Shown: positions 1 to 8,917, counted from the first letter of the stretch. The stretch: DNA of 64,000 nt from Eubacterium ruminantium (GCA_900108205.1 FNUU01000011.1:42983-106982); one strand, 5' to 3'. Numbers and translations are program-made. The notes: a model not told the origin generated them from the letters alone.

Positions 1-819
1 AAGACAGACGGTATCGGAAGAGTTTGCAGAAACGGTATCAATTTTACAGAGAGAGGCTTTGGTATCAGAGGAGCTCTCGGATGCTCAGACAGAGCTAACA
101 CAGCAATTTCAAAGGCTACAGCAGCTGATTTCGATTTCGAGTATATCTTCGGTGAGCTTGGAGTAAGATGGCTTCACACAGGCGGTATCTATGCAGCACT
201 TTCAGAGACAAGCTCTGAAACAGTAATTGAGGCTATCAAGACAGCTAAGAAGTACGGAACGATTGTTTCTTACGATCTTAACTACCGTCCATCAATGTGG
301 AGCGCAATCGGAGGACAGGAGAAGGCTCAGGAAGTTAATAAGGAAATAGCCAAGTATGTTGATGTAATGATCGGAAATGAGGAAGACTTCACAGCATGTC
401 TCGGATTTGAGGTTGAAGGAAATGACGCAAACCTCAAGGAGCTCAATCTTGATGGTTACAAGAAGATGATAAATGAAGCAGCAAAGACCTATCCAAACTT
501 CAAGGTGGTTGCTACAACACTCAGAACAGTTAAGACAGCAACAGTTAATGACTGGAGCGCAATCTGCTGGGCAGATGGAGAGATCTACAAGGCAGCGCAG
601 TATGACGGACTTGAGATCATGGACCGTGTAGGCGGCGGAGATTCATTTGCATCAGGTCTTGTATATGGACTTATGACCACAGGAGATCCTGAAAAGGCAG
701 TTAATTACGGAGCTGCTCACGGCGCACTTGCAATGACAACACCTGGAGATACAACAATGGCTTCTCTTAAGGAAGTTGAAGGTATCATGAGCGGTGCAGG
801 CGCAAGAGTTAAGAGATAA
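1..819 (+). CDS. kdgK: 2-keto-3-deoxygluconate kinase, PfkB family (5' end outside window)
   Basis: Phosphorylates KDG to KDPG, the step before aldolase cleavage in uronate catabolism. The reading frame is open from the first base of the window, so the N-terminus is missing and 272 residues are visible. PfkB/ribokinase features are seen: the D-x-N-x-R-P-x-x-W strand near visible residues 93-100, and a C-terminal anion-hole motif VGGGDSFASG with the catalytic base Asp at visible residue 214. This motif is GGGD rather than the commoner GAGD. It is followed closely by kduI, kduD and kdgA on the same strand, so it belongs to a KDG-forming and KDG-consuming operon. A second, divergent KDG kinase lies at 27559-28575. 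Family assignment is secure; the exact substrate rests on context. Confidence 0.92.
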   Translation, partial: KTDGIGRVCRNGINFTERGFGIRGALGCSDRANTAISKATAADFDFEYIFGELGVRWLHTGGIYAALSETSSETVIEAIKTAKKYGTIVSYDLNYRPSMWSAIGGQEKAQEVNKEIAKYVDVMIGNEEDFTACLGFEVEGNDANLKELNLDGYKKMINEAAKTYPNFKVVATTLRTVKTATVNDWSAICWADGEIYKAAQYDGLEIMDRVGGGDSFASGLVYGLMTTGDPEKAVNYGAAHGALAMTTPGDTTMASLKEVEGIMSGAGARVKR

Positions 820-887
820 TCAGCGACAGAAATACAGTTTCCCGGATACAGTACCGGGGGAGAGATAAAATAGAGGTGGAGAATAAA

Positions 888-1751
888 ATGGAACTCAGAA
901 CAGCAGCATCTCCAAAGGATGTTAAATACTATACAACAGAACGTCTCAGAGAGGAATTTCTTATAGAGAAGGTTTTCTTCGAAGATGAGATAAGACTGGT
1001 TTACAGTCACATTGACAGAATAATAACCGGCGCTGCCATGCCGGTTTCTAAGGAGCTTAAGCTTCTTGCAGGGGACGAGCTTCGTGCCAGATATTTCCTT
1101 GAAAGAAGGGAAATGGGGGTTATCAATATCGGTGGAGACGGTGTTATAACCGTAGATGGTAAAGATTATACAGTTGCTCACCGAAACGGCATGTATATCG
1201 GAATGGGCAAACAGGATATCACATTTAAAGCACTCGACCCTGCAAATCCTCCAAAATTTTACATTAACAGCGCACCGGCACACAGAGAGTGCCCTACAGT
1301 GCTCATCAAAGTAAATGGTGAGCCTGAAGAAGGCGTTGTTATCATCAAAGAGGAAAACAAGAAAGAGCTTGGATCTCTTGAACAGTCAAATCACAGAACA
1401 ATCTGCAAATATATTCTTCCGGGACAGGTAGAGAGCTGCCAGCTTGAAATGGGTATGACACATCTTGAACCGGGCAGCGTATGGAATACAATGCCTAGCC
1501 ATACACATGACAGAAGAATGGAAGTTTATATGTATTTTGAGATTCCGGAGGATGCATTTGTAATGCATTTCATGGGTGAGCCTCAGCAGACAAGACATAT
1601 TGTTATGAGAAATGAGCAGGCAGTGATCTCACCAAGCTGGTCAATTCACTCAGGCTGCGGTACACAGAACTATACCTTCATCTGGGGTATGGTTGGTGAA
1701 AATCAGGATTTCGATGACATGGATGATGTCAGAAATCAGGATTTATTATAA
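888..1751 (+). CDS. kduI: 4-deoxy-L-threo-5-hexosulose-uronate ketol-isomerase
   Basis: Converts 5-keto-4-deoxyuronate, released from unsaturated oligogalacturonides, to 3-deoxy-glycero-2,5-hexodiulosonate in the cytoplasm. It is a cupin-type zinc enzyme of 287 residues, close to the usual 275-285. The metal ligands are visible: His205 and His207 and Glu212 in SHTHDRRMEVY, and His254 in SIHSGCGT. I chose the ATG at 888 because a GAGGTGGAG ribosome site sits six bases ahead of it; a GTG at 876 would add four residues. It lies 56-68 bases after the kdgK stop and ahead of kduD, the next enzyme in the pathway. Confidence 0.96.
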   Translation: MELRTAASPKDVKYYTTERLREEFLIEKVFFEDEIRLVYSHIDRIITGAAMPVSKELKLLAGDELRARYFLERREMGVINIGGDGVITVDGKDYTVAHRNGMYIGMGKQDITFKALDPANPPKFYINSAPAHRECPTVLIKVNGEPEEGVVIIKEENKKELGSLEQSNHRTICKYILPGQVESCQLEMGMTHLEPGSVWNTMPSHTHDRRMEVYMYFEIPEDAFVMHFMGEPQQTRHIVMRNEQAVISPSWSIHSGCGTQNYTFIWGMVGENQDFDDMDDVRNQDLL

Positions 1752-1781
1752 AGGTTTTTATACTTCCTAAGAAATAGCTGA

Positions 1782-1889
1782 TTCCTGGATTATATACCTG
1801 TATTACTTACTGAGGATGGCATCGCATGGGTATATAATTCCAAGGAAAAGGCAAATAAAAGGAACATTTGGACGGCCGGTTTTCGGCCG
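1782..1889 (+). other. intra-operon hairpins between kduI and kduD
   Basis: Two stem-loops occupy the 200-base gap. The first pairs 1782-1798 with 1829-1847: ten perfect pairs (ATTATATACC/GGTATATAAT) continuing through small bulges. The second is CGGCCG-N5-CGGCCG at 1873-1889. Neither is followed by a T-run, so I read them as transcript processing or stabilising structures, or an attenuator, rather than intrinsic terminators. This is inference from sequence alone. Confidence 0.5.
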
Positions 1890-1951
1890 GTGATAGATTA
1901 CAGAAATATATTCGATTATTAAAAGGTTTATACCGGAAAAGGAGAATGGAT

Positions 1952-2824
1952 ATGAGCGATTTTCTTCAGAAATTTGCACTTAACGGAAAAGTAGCATGGG
2001 TTACAGGAGCTTCTTACGGACTCGGTTTTGCATATGCAAAGGCTTTTGCAGAAGTAGGAGCCAAGGTTGTATTTAATGATATAAATGAGGAACTTGTTGC
2101 AAGAGGTATTGAGAACTACAAGGCAGCAGGAATTGAAGCATATGGCGCAGTTTGCGACGTAACAAAGGAAGATCAGGTACAGAAGTTTGTAGCTGATGTT
2201 GCAGAAAAGGTTGGCCCTATCGATATCCTTGTAAATAATGCAGGTATCATCAGACGTATTCCGATGCATGAGATGTCTGTAAAGGATTGGGATCTTGTAA
2301 TTAATATCGACCTTACAGGCCCATTCATCTGCTCTAAGGCAGTAATTCCAAGCATGATGGAAAGAGGCGGCGGAAAGATCATAAATGCATGCTCTATGAT
2401 GAGTGAGTTTGGTCGTGAGACAGTTTCAGCTTATGCAGCAGCCAAGGGTGGTCTTAAGATGCTTACAAGAAATATCTGCTCTGAGTATGGTCAGTACAAT
2501 ATTCAGTGTAACGCTATCGGACCTGGTTATATAGCTACACCTCAGACAGCACCTCTTCGTGCTAAGCAGGAAGATGGTTCAATGAATCCATTTGACAGAT
2601 TCATCCGTTCAAAGACACCTGCTCAGAGATGGGGACGTACAGAGGACCTTCAGGGTCTTGCAGTATTCCTTGCTTCAGAGGCATCTGACTTTATAAACGG
2701 ACAGGTTATCTATATCGATGGTGGTATCTCAGCTTACATCGGACAGGATCCTAACAATCTTGATGAATCAAAGTTTAAGGATGAGGTTGAGTCAGATACA
2801 GACGTTACAACAGCTGATAAATAA
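1952..2824 (+). CDS. kduD: 2-dehydro-3-deoxy-D-gluconate 5-dehydrogenase (SDR family)
   Basis: Reduces the KduI product to 2-keto-3-deoxygluconate with NAD(P)H. It has a classical short-chain dehydrogenase fold: nucleotide-binding TGASYGLG at residues 18-25, NNAG at 95-98, and catalytic Tyr161-x3-Lys165 in SAYAAAKGG. Its 290 residues are longer than the roughly 255 of E. coli KduD. The extra length is mostly a C-terminal acidic/Thr-rich tail after the family's usual YIDGG ending (DESKFKDEVESDTDVTTADK). The start is ATG 1952, seven bases after AAAAGGAG; an in-frame ATG six bases earlier lies inside that site. Confidence 0.95.
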   Translation: MSDFLQKFALNGKVAWVTGASYGLGFAYAKAFAEVGAKVVFNDINEELVARGIENYKAAGIEAYGAVCDVTKEDQVQKFVADVAEKVGPIDILVNNAGIIRRIPMHEMSVKDWDLVINIDLTGPFICSKAVIPSMMERGGGKIINACSMMSEFGRETVSAYAAAKGGLKMLTRNICSEYGQYNIQCNAIGPGYIATPQTAPLRAKQEDGSMNPFDRFIRSKTPAQRWGRTEDLQGLAVFLASEASDFINGQVIYIDGGISAYIGQDPNNLDESKFKDEVESDTDVTTADK

Positions 2825-2853
2825 ACAGTATATTTTCAGAAGAGGTAATAATT

Positions 2854-3510
2854 ATGAATAGTGAGAAAGTTACAGCAGTATTAAATAGATTTAGTGAAGT
2901 AGGAATTATTCCTGTAGTAGTTATGAATAATGCAGATGATGCAGTTCCGCTCGGAAAAGCACTTATGGAAGGCGGACTTCCTGCTGCAGAAGTAACATTC
3001 AGAACAGCGGCTGCAGAGGAGTCTATCAGAAGAATGGCAGAAAACTTCCCTGATATGCTTGTAGGTGCAGGAACAGTTCTTACAATTGATCAGGTTGACA
3101 GAGCTGTTGCAGCCGGTGCAAAGTTTATTGTTTCACCGGGCTTCGACGCAGATATAGTTAAATATTGTCTTGAGAAGGATATTCCGGTTTGTCCTGGAAT
3201 TCAGACTCCTTCAGAGCTTATACAGGCAGTTAAACTCGGACTTGACCATGTGAAGTTCTTCCCTGCTGAAAATGCAGGAGGACTCAGCATGATAAATGCT
3301 GTTGGAGCAGCATTCCCGAATGTTAAGTTCATGCCTACAGGCGGAATTAATACAGAAAATGCAGAAGCATATCTTAAATCATCACGCATCTTCTGCGCAG
3401 GCGGAAGCTGGATGGTTAAGGGTGCACTTATTGATGCCGGTGATTTTGATAAGATCAAGGAGCTTACGGCAGCGGCTGCAGAGCTGGTAAAGAAAGTTAA
3501 GGCAAATTAG
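2854..3510 (+). CDS. kdgA: 2-dehydro-3-deoxyphosphogluconate (KDPG) aldolase
   Basis: Cleaves KDPG to pyruvate and glyceraldehyde-3-phosphate, the exit of the uronate pathway. It is a class I aldolase of 218 residues, the normal size. The Schiff-base lysine is Lys134 in HVKFFPAE and the catalytic glutamate is Glu46 in AAEVTFRT; the phosphate-binding GGIN and GGSWM motifs follow. An AGAGGTAAT ribosome site precedes the ATG, 30 bases after kduD. It is the last gene of the operon; a hairpin follows. Confidence 0.96.
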   Translation: MNSEKVTAVLNRFSEVGIIPVVVMNNADDAVPLGKALMEGGLPAAEVTFRTAAAEESIRRMAENFPDMLVGAGTVLTIDQVDRAVAAGAKFIVSPGFDADIVKYCLEKDIPVCPGIQTPSELIQAVKLGLDHVKFFPAENAGGLSMINAVGAAFPNVKFMPTGGINTENAEAYLKSSRIFCAGGSWMVKGALIDAGDFDKIKELTAAAAELVKKVKAN

Positions 3511-3580
3511 TATATTTTCTTGCCAGATTTACTACTTAGTCCACAAGTTATGTCTTATACAGACAGACTTCCCTTTATTG

Positions 3581-3604
3581 CCCTGGATGCTCCACCATCC
3601 AGGG
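3581..3604 (+). terminator. hairpin after kdgA, weak intrinsic terminator
   Basis: A perfect nine-base stem CCCTGGATG / CATCCAGGG with a six-base loop lies about 70 bases past kdgA and 70 before the next gene. The following bases (TACTCTCTTAAAAAAG) lack a clean T-run, so read-through into the phosphate acetyltransferase gene is possible. Confidence 0.5.
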
Positions 3605-3672
3605 TACTCTCTTAAAAAAGAGAAAAGGACTGTGGATCATAACAGTTATTTGATTATTCGGAGGATAATTAT

Positions 3673-4659
3673 ATGGAATTTGGTTTTGGTTCAATGATCG
3701 AAAAGTTAAAGAAGGATCCTAAGAAGATAGTTCTTACCGAAGGATCTGACCCAAGAATACTAGAAGCTGCTTCAAGACTTCTTGCCAGCAACTTCCTTCA
3801 TCCTGTGCTCCTGGGTAACAGAGATGAGATATGGACAGCGGCAGAGGATGCAGGCTTCAATATCAGAGGAGCAGAGATAATCGATCCTGAAAATTACGAT
3901 AGATTTGATGAAATGGTAGATGCCTTCGTAGAAATCCGTAAGGCAAAGGGTATGACAAAGGAAAAGGCGGAGAAGATTCTTCGCGGAGCTAATTATTTTG
4001 GTACCATGCTTGTTAAGATGGGTGTTGCAGACTGCCTTCTGGGAGGAGCAACTTATTCCACAGCTGATACTGTAAGACCGGCTCTCCAGATCATTAAGAC
4101 CAAACCGGGTAATTCTATTGTATCTTCGTGCTTTATACTTGTTCGTCCATCTGCTACAGGTGGAAATGAAGTTATCGCTATGGCTGACTGCGCTATCAAT
4201 ATCAGTCCGTCAGAGGATGAGCTTGTTGAGATCTGCGGTGAAACTATCCGCTGTGCAAAGGTATTTGGTATCGACCCTAAGGTTGCCTTCCTTTCATACT
4301 CAACCCACGGCTCAGGCTCAGGTGATACAGTTACAAAGATGAGAAATGCAACCCAGAAAGCAATCGAGGAGTATCCTGATACACCTATCGATGGTGAATT
4401 CCAGTTTGATTCTGCAGTATCTCCTAGAGTTGCTCGTCAGAAATGTCCTGGCTCACCGGTTGCAGGATATGCAAATACATTTATCTTCCCTGATATAAAT
4501 GCAGGAAATATCGGCTATAAGATCGCACAGAGAATGGGTAATTTTGAGGCTTACGGCCCGATCCTTCTCGGTCTTAATGCTCAGATAAATGATCTGTCAA
4601 GAGGCTGTAATGCCATCGAAGTATATTCAATGGCCATTATCACAGCATCTCTTGCATAA
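3673..4659 (+). CDS. pta: phosphate acetyltransferase
   Basis: Interconverts acetyl-CoA and acetyl phosphate; with an acetate kinase elsewhere in the genome it makes ATP and acetate from the pyruvate produced by the upstream pathway. Its 328 residues match the short, single-domain Pta. The family signature regions are visible: SYSTHGSGSGDTV near the middle and the C-terminal block FPDINAGNIGYKIAQRM ending in QINDLSRGC. The start ATG follows CGGAGGATAATT. No ackA is adjacent, which is unusual because pta and ackA are commonly paired. A strong terminator closes the gene. Confidence 0.94.
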   Translation: MEFGFGSMIEKLKKDPKKIVLTEGSDPRILEAASRLLASNFLHPVLLGNRDEIWTAAEDAGFNIRGAEIIDPENYDRFDEMVDAFVEIRKAKGMTKEKAEKILRGANYFGTMLVKMGVADCLLGGATYSTADTVRPALQIIKTKPGNSIVSSCFILVRPSATGGNEVIAMADCAINISPSEDELVEICGETIRCAKVFGIDPKVAFLSYSTHGSGSGDTVTKMRNATQKAIEEYPDTPIDGEFQFDSAVSPRVARQKCPGSPVAGYANTFIFPDINAGNIGYKIAQRMGNFEAYGPILLGLNAQINDLSRGCNAIEVYSMAIITASLA

Positions 4660-4695
4660 TTAATCAGTCATCAAGAAAACCACTTCCTATAAAGG

Positions 4696-4731
4696 CCGCC
4701 CCTGTGTAGTCACTACACAGGGGCGGTTTTT
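4696..4731 (+). terminator. strong rho-independent terminator after pta
   Basis: The arms CCGCCCCTGTGTAGT and ACTACACAGGGGCGG are perfectly complementary around a single C, in effect a GC-rich stem with a small loop, followed directly by TTTTT. Confidence 0.93.
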
Positions 4732-4735
4732 GCGC

Positions 4736-4755
4736 ACTGAGCGAGTCATGCACAT
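4736..4755 (+). repeat. 20-bp dispersed repeat, copy 1 (post-terminator)
   Basis: The 20-mer ACTGAGCGAGTCATGCACAT lies a few bases after the pta terminator. An identical 20-mer sits at 55170-55189, again immediately downstream of an intrinsic terminator. The second copy continues into a GNA-loop hairpin; this one does not. Confidence 0.75.
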
Positions 4756-4794
4756 TGACCGCCTCGCAGTCTATGAATGACAATTTACAATAAA

Positions 4795-4836
4795 GTTTAC
4801 ATGTGTCTTGTCAGCTGTAAACTTTTCTGTTATAAT
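4795..4836 (+). promoter_or_regulatory. nad operon promoter with overlapping probable NiaR operator
   Basis: A sigma-A promoter is visible: -35 TTGTCA at 4808-4813, a 17-base spacer, -10 TATAAT at 4831-4836. The -35 lies inside an inverted repeat, GTTTAC at 4795-4800 and GTAAAC at 4817-4822, enclosing TGTCTTGTCA, the kind of core I recall for NiaR sites in Firmicutes. niaR itself is the third gene of the operon, so this is best read as a nicotinate-responsive, self-controlled promoter. Bound repressor would cover the -35. Confidence 0.82.
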
Positions 4837-4891
4837 GGCGACTATGATACATATGCCACGTTGATAAAAACCAGCATTTTAGGAGTAAATA

Positions 4892-6385
4892 ATGAAAACA
4901 GATATCCTTATTGTGGGAAGCGGGTGCTCAGCACTTTATGCTGCACTCAATCTTCCGAGAGATAAAGAAATACTTCTCATTACAAAAAGAGATCTTGAAA
5001 CCAATGATTCTCATCTGGCACAGGGAGGAATGTGTGTCCTTAAGGATGAGTCCGATTATGAAAGCTATTTCGAAGATACTATGAAGGCAGGGCACTACGA
5101 GAATGACCCTGTTTCTGTCGAGATCATGATCAGAACATCCCAGAGAGTGTTAAAGGATCTGGAAGCTGTCGGTGCAGAATTTGCCAGAAATCCGGACGGA
5201 ACACTTGATTATACCAGAGAGGGCGGTCATTCTGGACACAGAATTGTATATCATGAAGACATTACCGGAAAAGAGATCACATCACATCTGCTTGCGGCAG
5301 TTAAGAAGCTTAAAAATGTGACTATGGTTGAGTATACCAAGCTTATCGATATCATAGAGAAGGACAATGTCTGCTATGGTGCGGTTATCCGTAAGTCCGA
5401 AGAAACAAGAGTCACCCGCGGGGGGGAGGAGCTTACGCTTACGGAGGCGGGCTTTAATACAGAGACTCTTGAAAAGATCGAAGCTGATGTCACAATCCTT
5501 GCAACAGGAGGCATCGGCGGCCTGTACAGACATTCAACTAATTTCAGACATTTGACGGGGGATGCGCTGGCGATATCCATAAATCATGGTATTGAACTTA
5601 AGGATATCAATTACGTTCAGATACATCCTACAACATTTTATTCCGAATGTGAGGAGGACAGAAGCTTCCTTATTTCGGAGTCTGTTCGTGGTGAAGGAGC
5701 ACTTCTTTACGACAAAAACATGAATCGATTCGTCAATGAGCTTATTCCGCGTGACCTTCTTACGGCTGAGATCCGCAAGAAGATGGCGGAGGAGGGTACC
5801 AAGCATGTCTGGGAGGATATGCGTCCGTTGGGAGATCAGGAGCTTCGCGAGCATTTCCCGAATATTTTTGCGCATTGTGAAGAAAAGGGCTACGATCCTT
5901 CTAAACAATGTATTCCTGTAGTACCTGCGCAGCATTATTTCATGGGCGGAATCAAGGTTAACCATGAATCAAAAACAAGCATGAACAGACTTTATGCCGT
6001 TGGTGAAACTGCTAACAACGGTGTTCACGGAAGAAACCGTCTTGCAAGTAATTCGCTTCTTGAGAGTATGGTTTTTGCTCTTCGCGCAGCCATGGATATT
6101 ATCAAGGACTATTCGGCCGGTGTGTACGGAAGTGTCAATCTTGAAAGCGGAATAAACTGTGAAAGTGAGCTCAGGAGAAAAATCATTGACGATGTAAATC
6201 TTTCTGTATATGCCGATGATGATGCCATAACAAAGAAATACCGTGAACTTGTCATGGAAGAGATACAGAAGGCAGATTCGGCTGCTTCCGATTTTAAGGA
6301 TGAAGAGGAATATGCGAGAATAAAGAAAGAAAAAGAAGAAGCTAAGGTCAAAGTAAAAGGCAGGAATGAAAAAGCTTCGGAATAA
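4892..6385 (+). CDS. nadB: L-aspartate oxidase
   Basis: FAD enzyme that oxidises L-aspartate to iminoaspartate, first step of de novo NAD synthesis. The FAD-binding GSGCSALYAAL motif is at residues 9-19, and the conserved substrate/FAD regions HLAQGGM, HPTTFY, SVRGEGALL, and HGRNRLASNSLLES near the C-terminal third are seen. Its 497 residues fall in the family range. It ends in a highly charged Lys/Glu tail of about 30 residues that looks dispensable. An AGGAGTAAATA ribosome site supports the ATG. First gene of the nadB-nadC-niaR-nadA operon. Confidence 0.95.
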   Translation: MKTDILIVGSGCSALYAALNLPRDKEILLITKRDLETNDSHLAQGGMCVLKDESDYESYFEDTMKAGHYENDPVSVEIMIRTSQRVLKDLEAVGAEFARNPDGTLDYTREGGHSGHRIVYHEDITGKEITSHLLAAVKKLKNVTMVEYTKLIDIIEKDNVCYGAVIRKSEETRVTRGGEELTLTEAGFNTETLEKIEADVTILATGGIGGLYRHSTNFRHLTGDALAISINHGIELKDINYVQIHPTTFYSECEEDRSFLISESVRGEGALLYDKNMNRFVNELIPRDLLTAEIRKKMAEEGTKHVWEDMRPLGDQELREHFPNIFAHCEEKGYDPSKQCIPVVPAQHYFMGGIKVNHESKTSMNRLYAVGETANNGVHGRNRLASNSLLESMVFALRAAMDIIKDYSAGVYGSVNLESGINCESELRRKIIDDVNLSVYADDDAITKKYRELVMEEIQKADSAASDFKDEEEYARIKKEKEEAKVKVKGRNEKASE

Positions 6386-6435
6386 GAACTAAGAATAAGA
6401 TAAAGAATGAGACAAAGAGAAAGGAAAATAGAATT

Positions 6436-7293
6436 ATGTTTGATCCCGTAACTTTGAAACTGAATGTAGATCCGCTTATTTTAAGCGCTTTAAGAGAGGA
6501 TATCTCAAGTGAAGATGTTTCGACCAACTCTGTAATGCCTGAAGCAAAAGCAGGCAAGGTTGATCTTATTGCGAAGGAGGACGGTATTATCTGCGGTCTT
6601 CAGGTTTTTGAAAGAGTATTTAAGCTTCTTGATGAGAGCACTGAAGTAAAATTTTATGTTAAAGATGGAGATAAAGTAACCAAAGGACTTCTTATGGGAG
6701 AGGTTTACGGCGACATCAGAACGCTTCTCTGCGGTGAGAGAACCGCACTTAATTATCTCCAGAGAATGAGTGGCATAGCAACCTATACCAATCAGGTAGC
6801 AAGCCTTCTTGAAGGCTGCAAGACTAAGCTTCTTGATACCAGAAAGACTACTCCAAACAACAGAATATTTGAGAAGTATTCTGTAAGGATCGGAAACGGC
6901 AATAATCATAGATACAATCTTTCCGACGGAGTTCTCCTTAAGGACAATCATATCGGAGCTGCCGGAGGTGTAAAAGAGGCCGTGGCGATGGCCAGGGCAT
7001 ATGCTCCATTTGTAAGAAAGATTGAAGTAGAAGTAGAGACTCTTGATATGGTTCGTGATGCTGTTGAGGCCGGTGCCGATATCATTATGCTTGATAACAT
7101 GGATCATGCAACTCTTGAGGAAGCTATGAAGATAATCGACGGAAAAGCTGAAGTTGAAGTTTCAGGCAATGTTACAAAAGAGAATATTGCAAAACTGACA
7201 GATATCGGCGTGGATTTCATCAGTAGCGGTGCGCTCACACATTCTGCACCGATACTTGATATTTCACTTAAGAATCTTCATCCGATCGAATAA
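6436..7293 (+). CDS. nadC: nicotinate-nucleotide pyrophosphorylase (carboxylating), quinolinate phosphoribosyltransferase
   Basis: Condenses quinolinate with PRPP to nicotinate mononucleotide and CO2. Of normal length (285 residues), with family motifs in order: REDIS near residue 18, GERTALNYLQRMSGIAT near 97-113, the catalytic DTRKTTPNNR, GNNHRYNLSDGVLLKDNHI, the EVEVET strand and the phosphate-binding VEVSGNVT. It is 50 bases from nadB with an AAAGGAAAA ribosome site and is followed by niaR. Confidence 0.96.
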   Translation: MFDPVTLKLNVDPLILSALREDISSEDVSTNSVMPEAKAGKVDLIAKEDGIICGLQVFERVFKLLDESTEVKFYVKDGDKVTKGLLMGEVYGDIRTLLCGERTALNYLQRMSGIATYTNQVASLLEGCKTKLLDTRKTTPNNRIFEKYSVRIGNGNNHRYNLSDGVLLKDNHIGAAGGVKEAVAMARAYAPFVRKIEVEVETLDMVRDAVEAGADIIMLDNMDHATLEEAMKIIDGKAEVEVSGNVTKENIAKLTDIGVDFISSGALTHSAPILDISLKNLHPIE

Positions 7294-7380
7294 ATCGGAT
7301 CGATCACAGGATATCAGGGTACGGCATGACACCTGGTGCGTTACTGCGACAAGTGTATGTGTGGTATTACGGAGGGAAAA

Positions 7381-7926
7381 ATGACCGGAGAGGAAAGAAG
7401 AGAACAATTAATAAAAATTCTTAAATCCAAAGAAGCCATTCCGGGCTCGGATCTTGCCGGTAAGCTTGGAGTGAGTCGTCAGGTGATTGTTCAGGATATT
7501 GCTCTGCTTCGAAGCCGCGGGATCAGTATTACCTCAACGACAAAGGGGTATATGCTTGAGGAGGATACTCATCCCAGACGGGTTTTTAAACTCTATCATA
7601 CGGCTGACAGATGCGAAGAAGAGCTTGACCTTATAGTCGATAACGGTGGAAGAGTTGAGGATGTTTTCATATATCACAAGGCCTACAATATAGTCAGGGC
7701 CGACATGAATGTCCGTTCAAGGAAAGATGTTCAAAAGTTTATGGAACAGATAAGAAGCGGCAAATCACAGCTGCTTTCGACTGCCACAAGCGGTTATCAT
7801 TATCATACTGTTTCTGCTGATACAGAAGAGGAACTGGATGAGATATATGATCAGCTTGAGAAAAATGGTTTTTTGGCAAAACTGCAGGACTATGAGCCTG
7901 TGGATTTCTGGAAAAAGAGTGAATAA
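7381..7926 (+). CDS. niaR: NiaR-type transcriptional repressor (HTH_11 plus 3H domain)
   Basis: Predicted nicotinate-sensing repressor of NAD synthesis and niacin uptake. An N-terminal winged helix (REQLIKILKSKEAIPGSDLA, then GVSRQVIVQDIALLRSRG) is followed by a 3H domain with the expected histidines in LYHTADR, IYHKAYN and YHYHTVS. A GGAGGG site four bases upstream fixes the start at ATG 7381; an upstream in-frame GTG at 7336 has no such site. 181 residues is typical of the family. Sitting inside the operon it probably controls gives autoregulation through the operator at 4795-4822. Confidence 0.9.
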   Translation: MTGEERREQLIKILKSKEAIPGSDLAGKLGVSRQVIVQDIALLRSRGISITSTTKGYMLEEDTHPRRVFKLYHTADRCEEELDLIVDNGGRVEDVFIYHKAYNIVRADMNVRSRKDVQKFMEQIRSGKSQLLSTATSGYHYHTVSADTEEELDEIYDQLEKNGFLAKLQDYEPVDFWKKSE

Positions 7927-7950
7927 AATGCAGTGAACTGCGGAGGTTTT

Positions 7951-8868
7951 ATGAAAATACGTGAAATGCAGGATGAGATCATCCGGTTAAAGAAGGAAAA
8001 AGACATTTGTATACTTGTACATGCTTACATCAGCCATGATGTATGGGAAGTTGCGGATTACGTGGGCGATAGTTACGGACTTGCGAAGCAGGCGGCATCT
8101 GCTCCACAGAAAAATGTACTCATGTGCGGCGTAAGATTTATGGCTGAGACATGTAAAATACTTTCACCTGAAAAAAGAGTGTTTCTGTCACATCCGGATG
8201 CGGGATGTCCTATGGCAGAACAGATCGATAAAGCAGTTATAGAAAATTATAAAAAGAATAATCCGGACAGGACGGTAGTTGCCTATATCAATACGACAGC
8301 CGATCTGAAGACTGTCTGCGATGTGTGCGTAACATCGTCATCTGCCCTTAAAATTGTAGAGAATATTGAAAATGATAAGATCCTTTTCATTCCTGACAGT
8401 AATCTGGGCGGCTGGATAAAAGAAAAGTGCCCGAATAAGGATATCGAACTTATGCAGGGCGGATGTCCGACACATATCCTTCTGCGTAAGGAGCATGTTG
8501 AGAGGATGAAAGAAAAGCATCCTGACGCTCTTCTTCTTGTTCATCCGGAAAGCAGAAAAGAGGTTGCAGATCTCGCGGATTATGTGGGAAGCACGACCGG
8601 CATTATGAAATTCGCGAAGGAAAGCGATAATAAGGAATTCATTATCGGTACGGAAAACAGTATCGTACAGCATCTGCAGGTGGAGTGCCCGGATAAGCGT
8701 TTCTATGAACTTTCAAAGGAATGTGTCTGCAAAAATATGAAACTCACGACTCTTGCCGATGTCTATAATATGGTCAAGTATGGCGAGTCTGAGGAAATAT
8801 TCATGGATGAGGAGACCAGAGTTAAGGCGCTTAGATCGATCGATAATATGCTGAAGCTCGGAGGCTGA
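7951..8868 (+). CDS. nadA: quinolinate synthase A
   Basis: [4Fe-4S] enzyme that condenses iminoaspartate (from NadB) with dihydroxyacetone phosphate to quinolinate. Three conserved cluster cysteines are at the spacing expected of the approximately 300-residue type: Cys86 (DAGCPMAE), Cys172 (QGGCPTH) and Cys258 or Cys260 (KECVCKN). The region CGVRFMAET and the motif VHPES are also recognisable. A CGGAGG site seven bases ahead supports ATG 7951; an earlier GTG at 7933 overlaps that site and is less likely. 305 residues. Last gene of the NAD operon, with the next promoter starting 50 bases later. Confidence 0.95.
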   Translation: MKIREMQDEIIRLKKEKDICILVHAYISHDVWEVADYVGDSYGLAKQAASAPQKNVLMCGVRFMAETCKILSPEKRVFLSHPDAGCPMAEQIDKAVIENYKKNNPDRTVVAYINTTADLKTVCDVCVTSSSALKIVENIENDKILFIPDSNLGGWIKEKCPNKDIELMQGGCPTHILLRKEHVERMKEKHPDALLLVHPESRKEVADLADYVGSTTGIMKFAKESDNKEFIIGTENSIVQHLQVECPDKRFYELSKECVCKNMKLTTLADVYNMVKYGESEEIFMDEETRVKALRSIDNMLKLGG

Positions 8869-8917
8869 AAACATGTTCTCGAGACATAGGACGGCGTTGA
8901 ATTTTGCCCGGCATTTT

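Noticed and set aside
3581..3604. Calling the hairpin after kdgA a strong terminator
   Set aside because: The stem is good, but the downstream sequence lacks the T-run needed for intrinsic termination, so it is listed only as weak.
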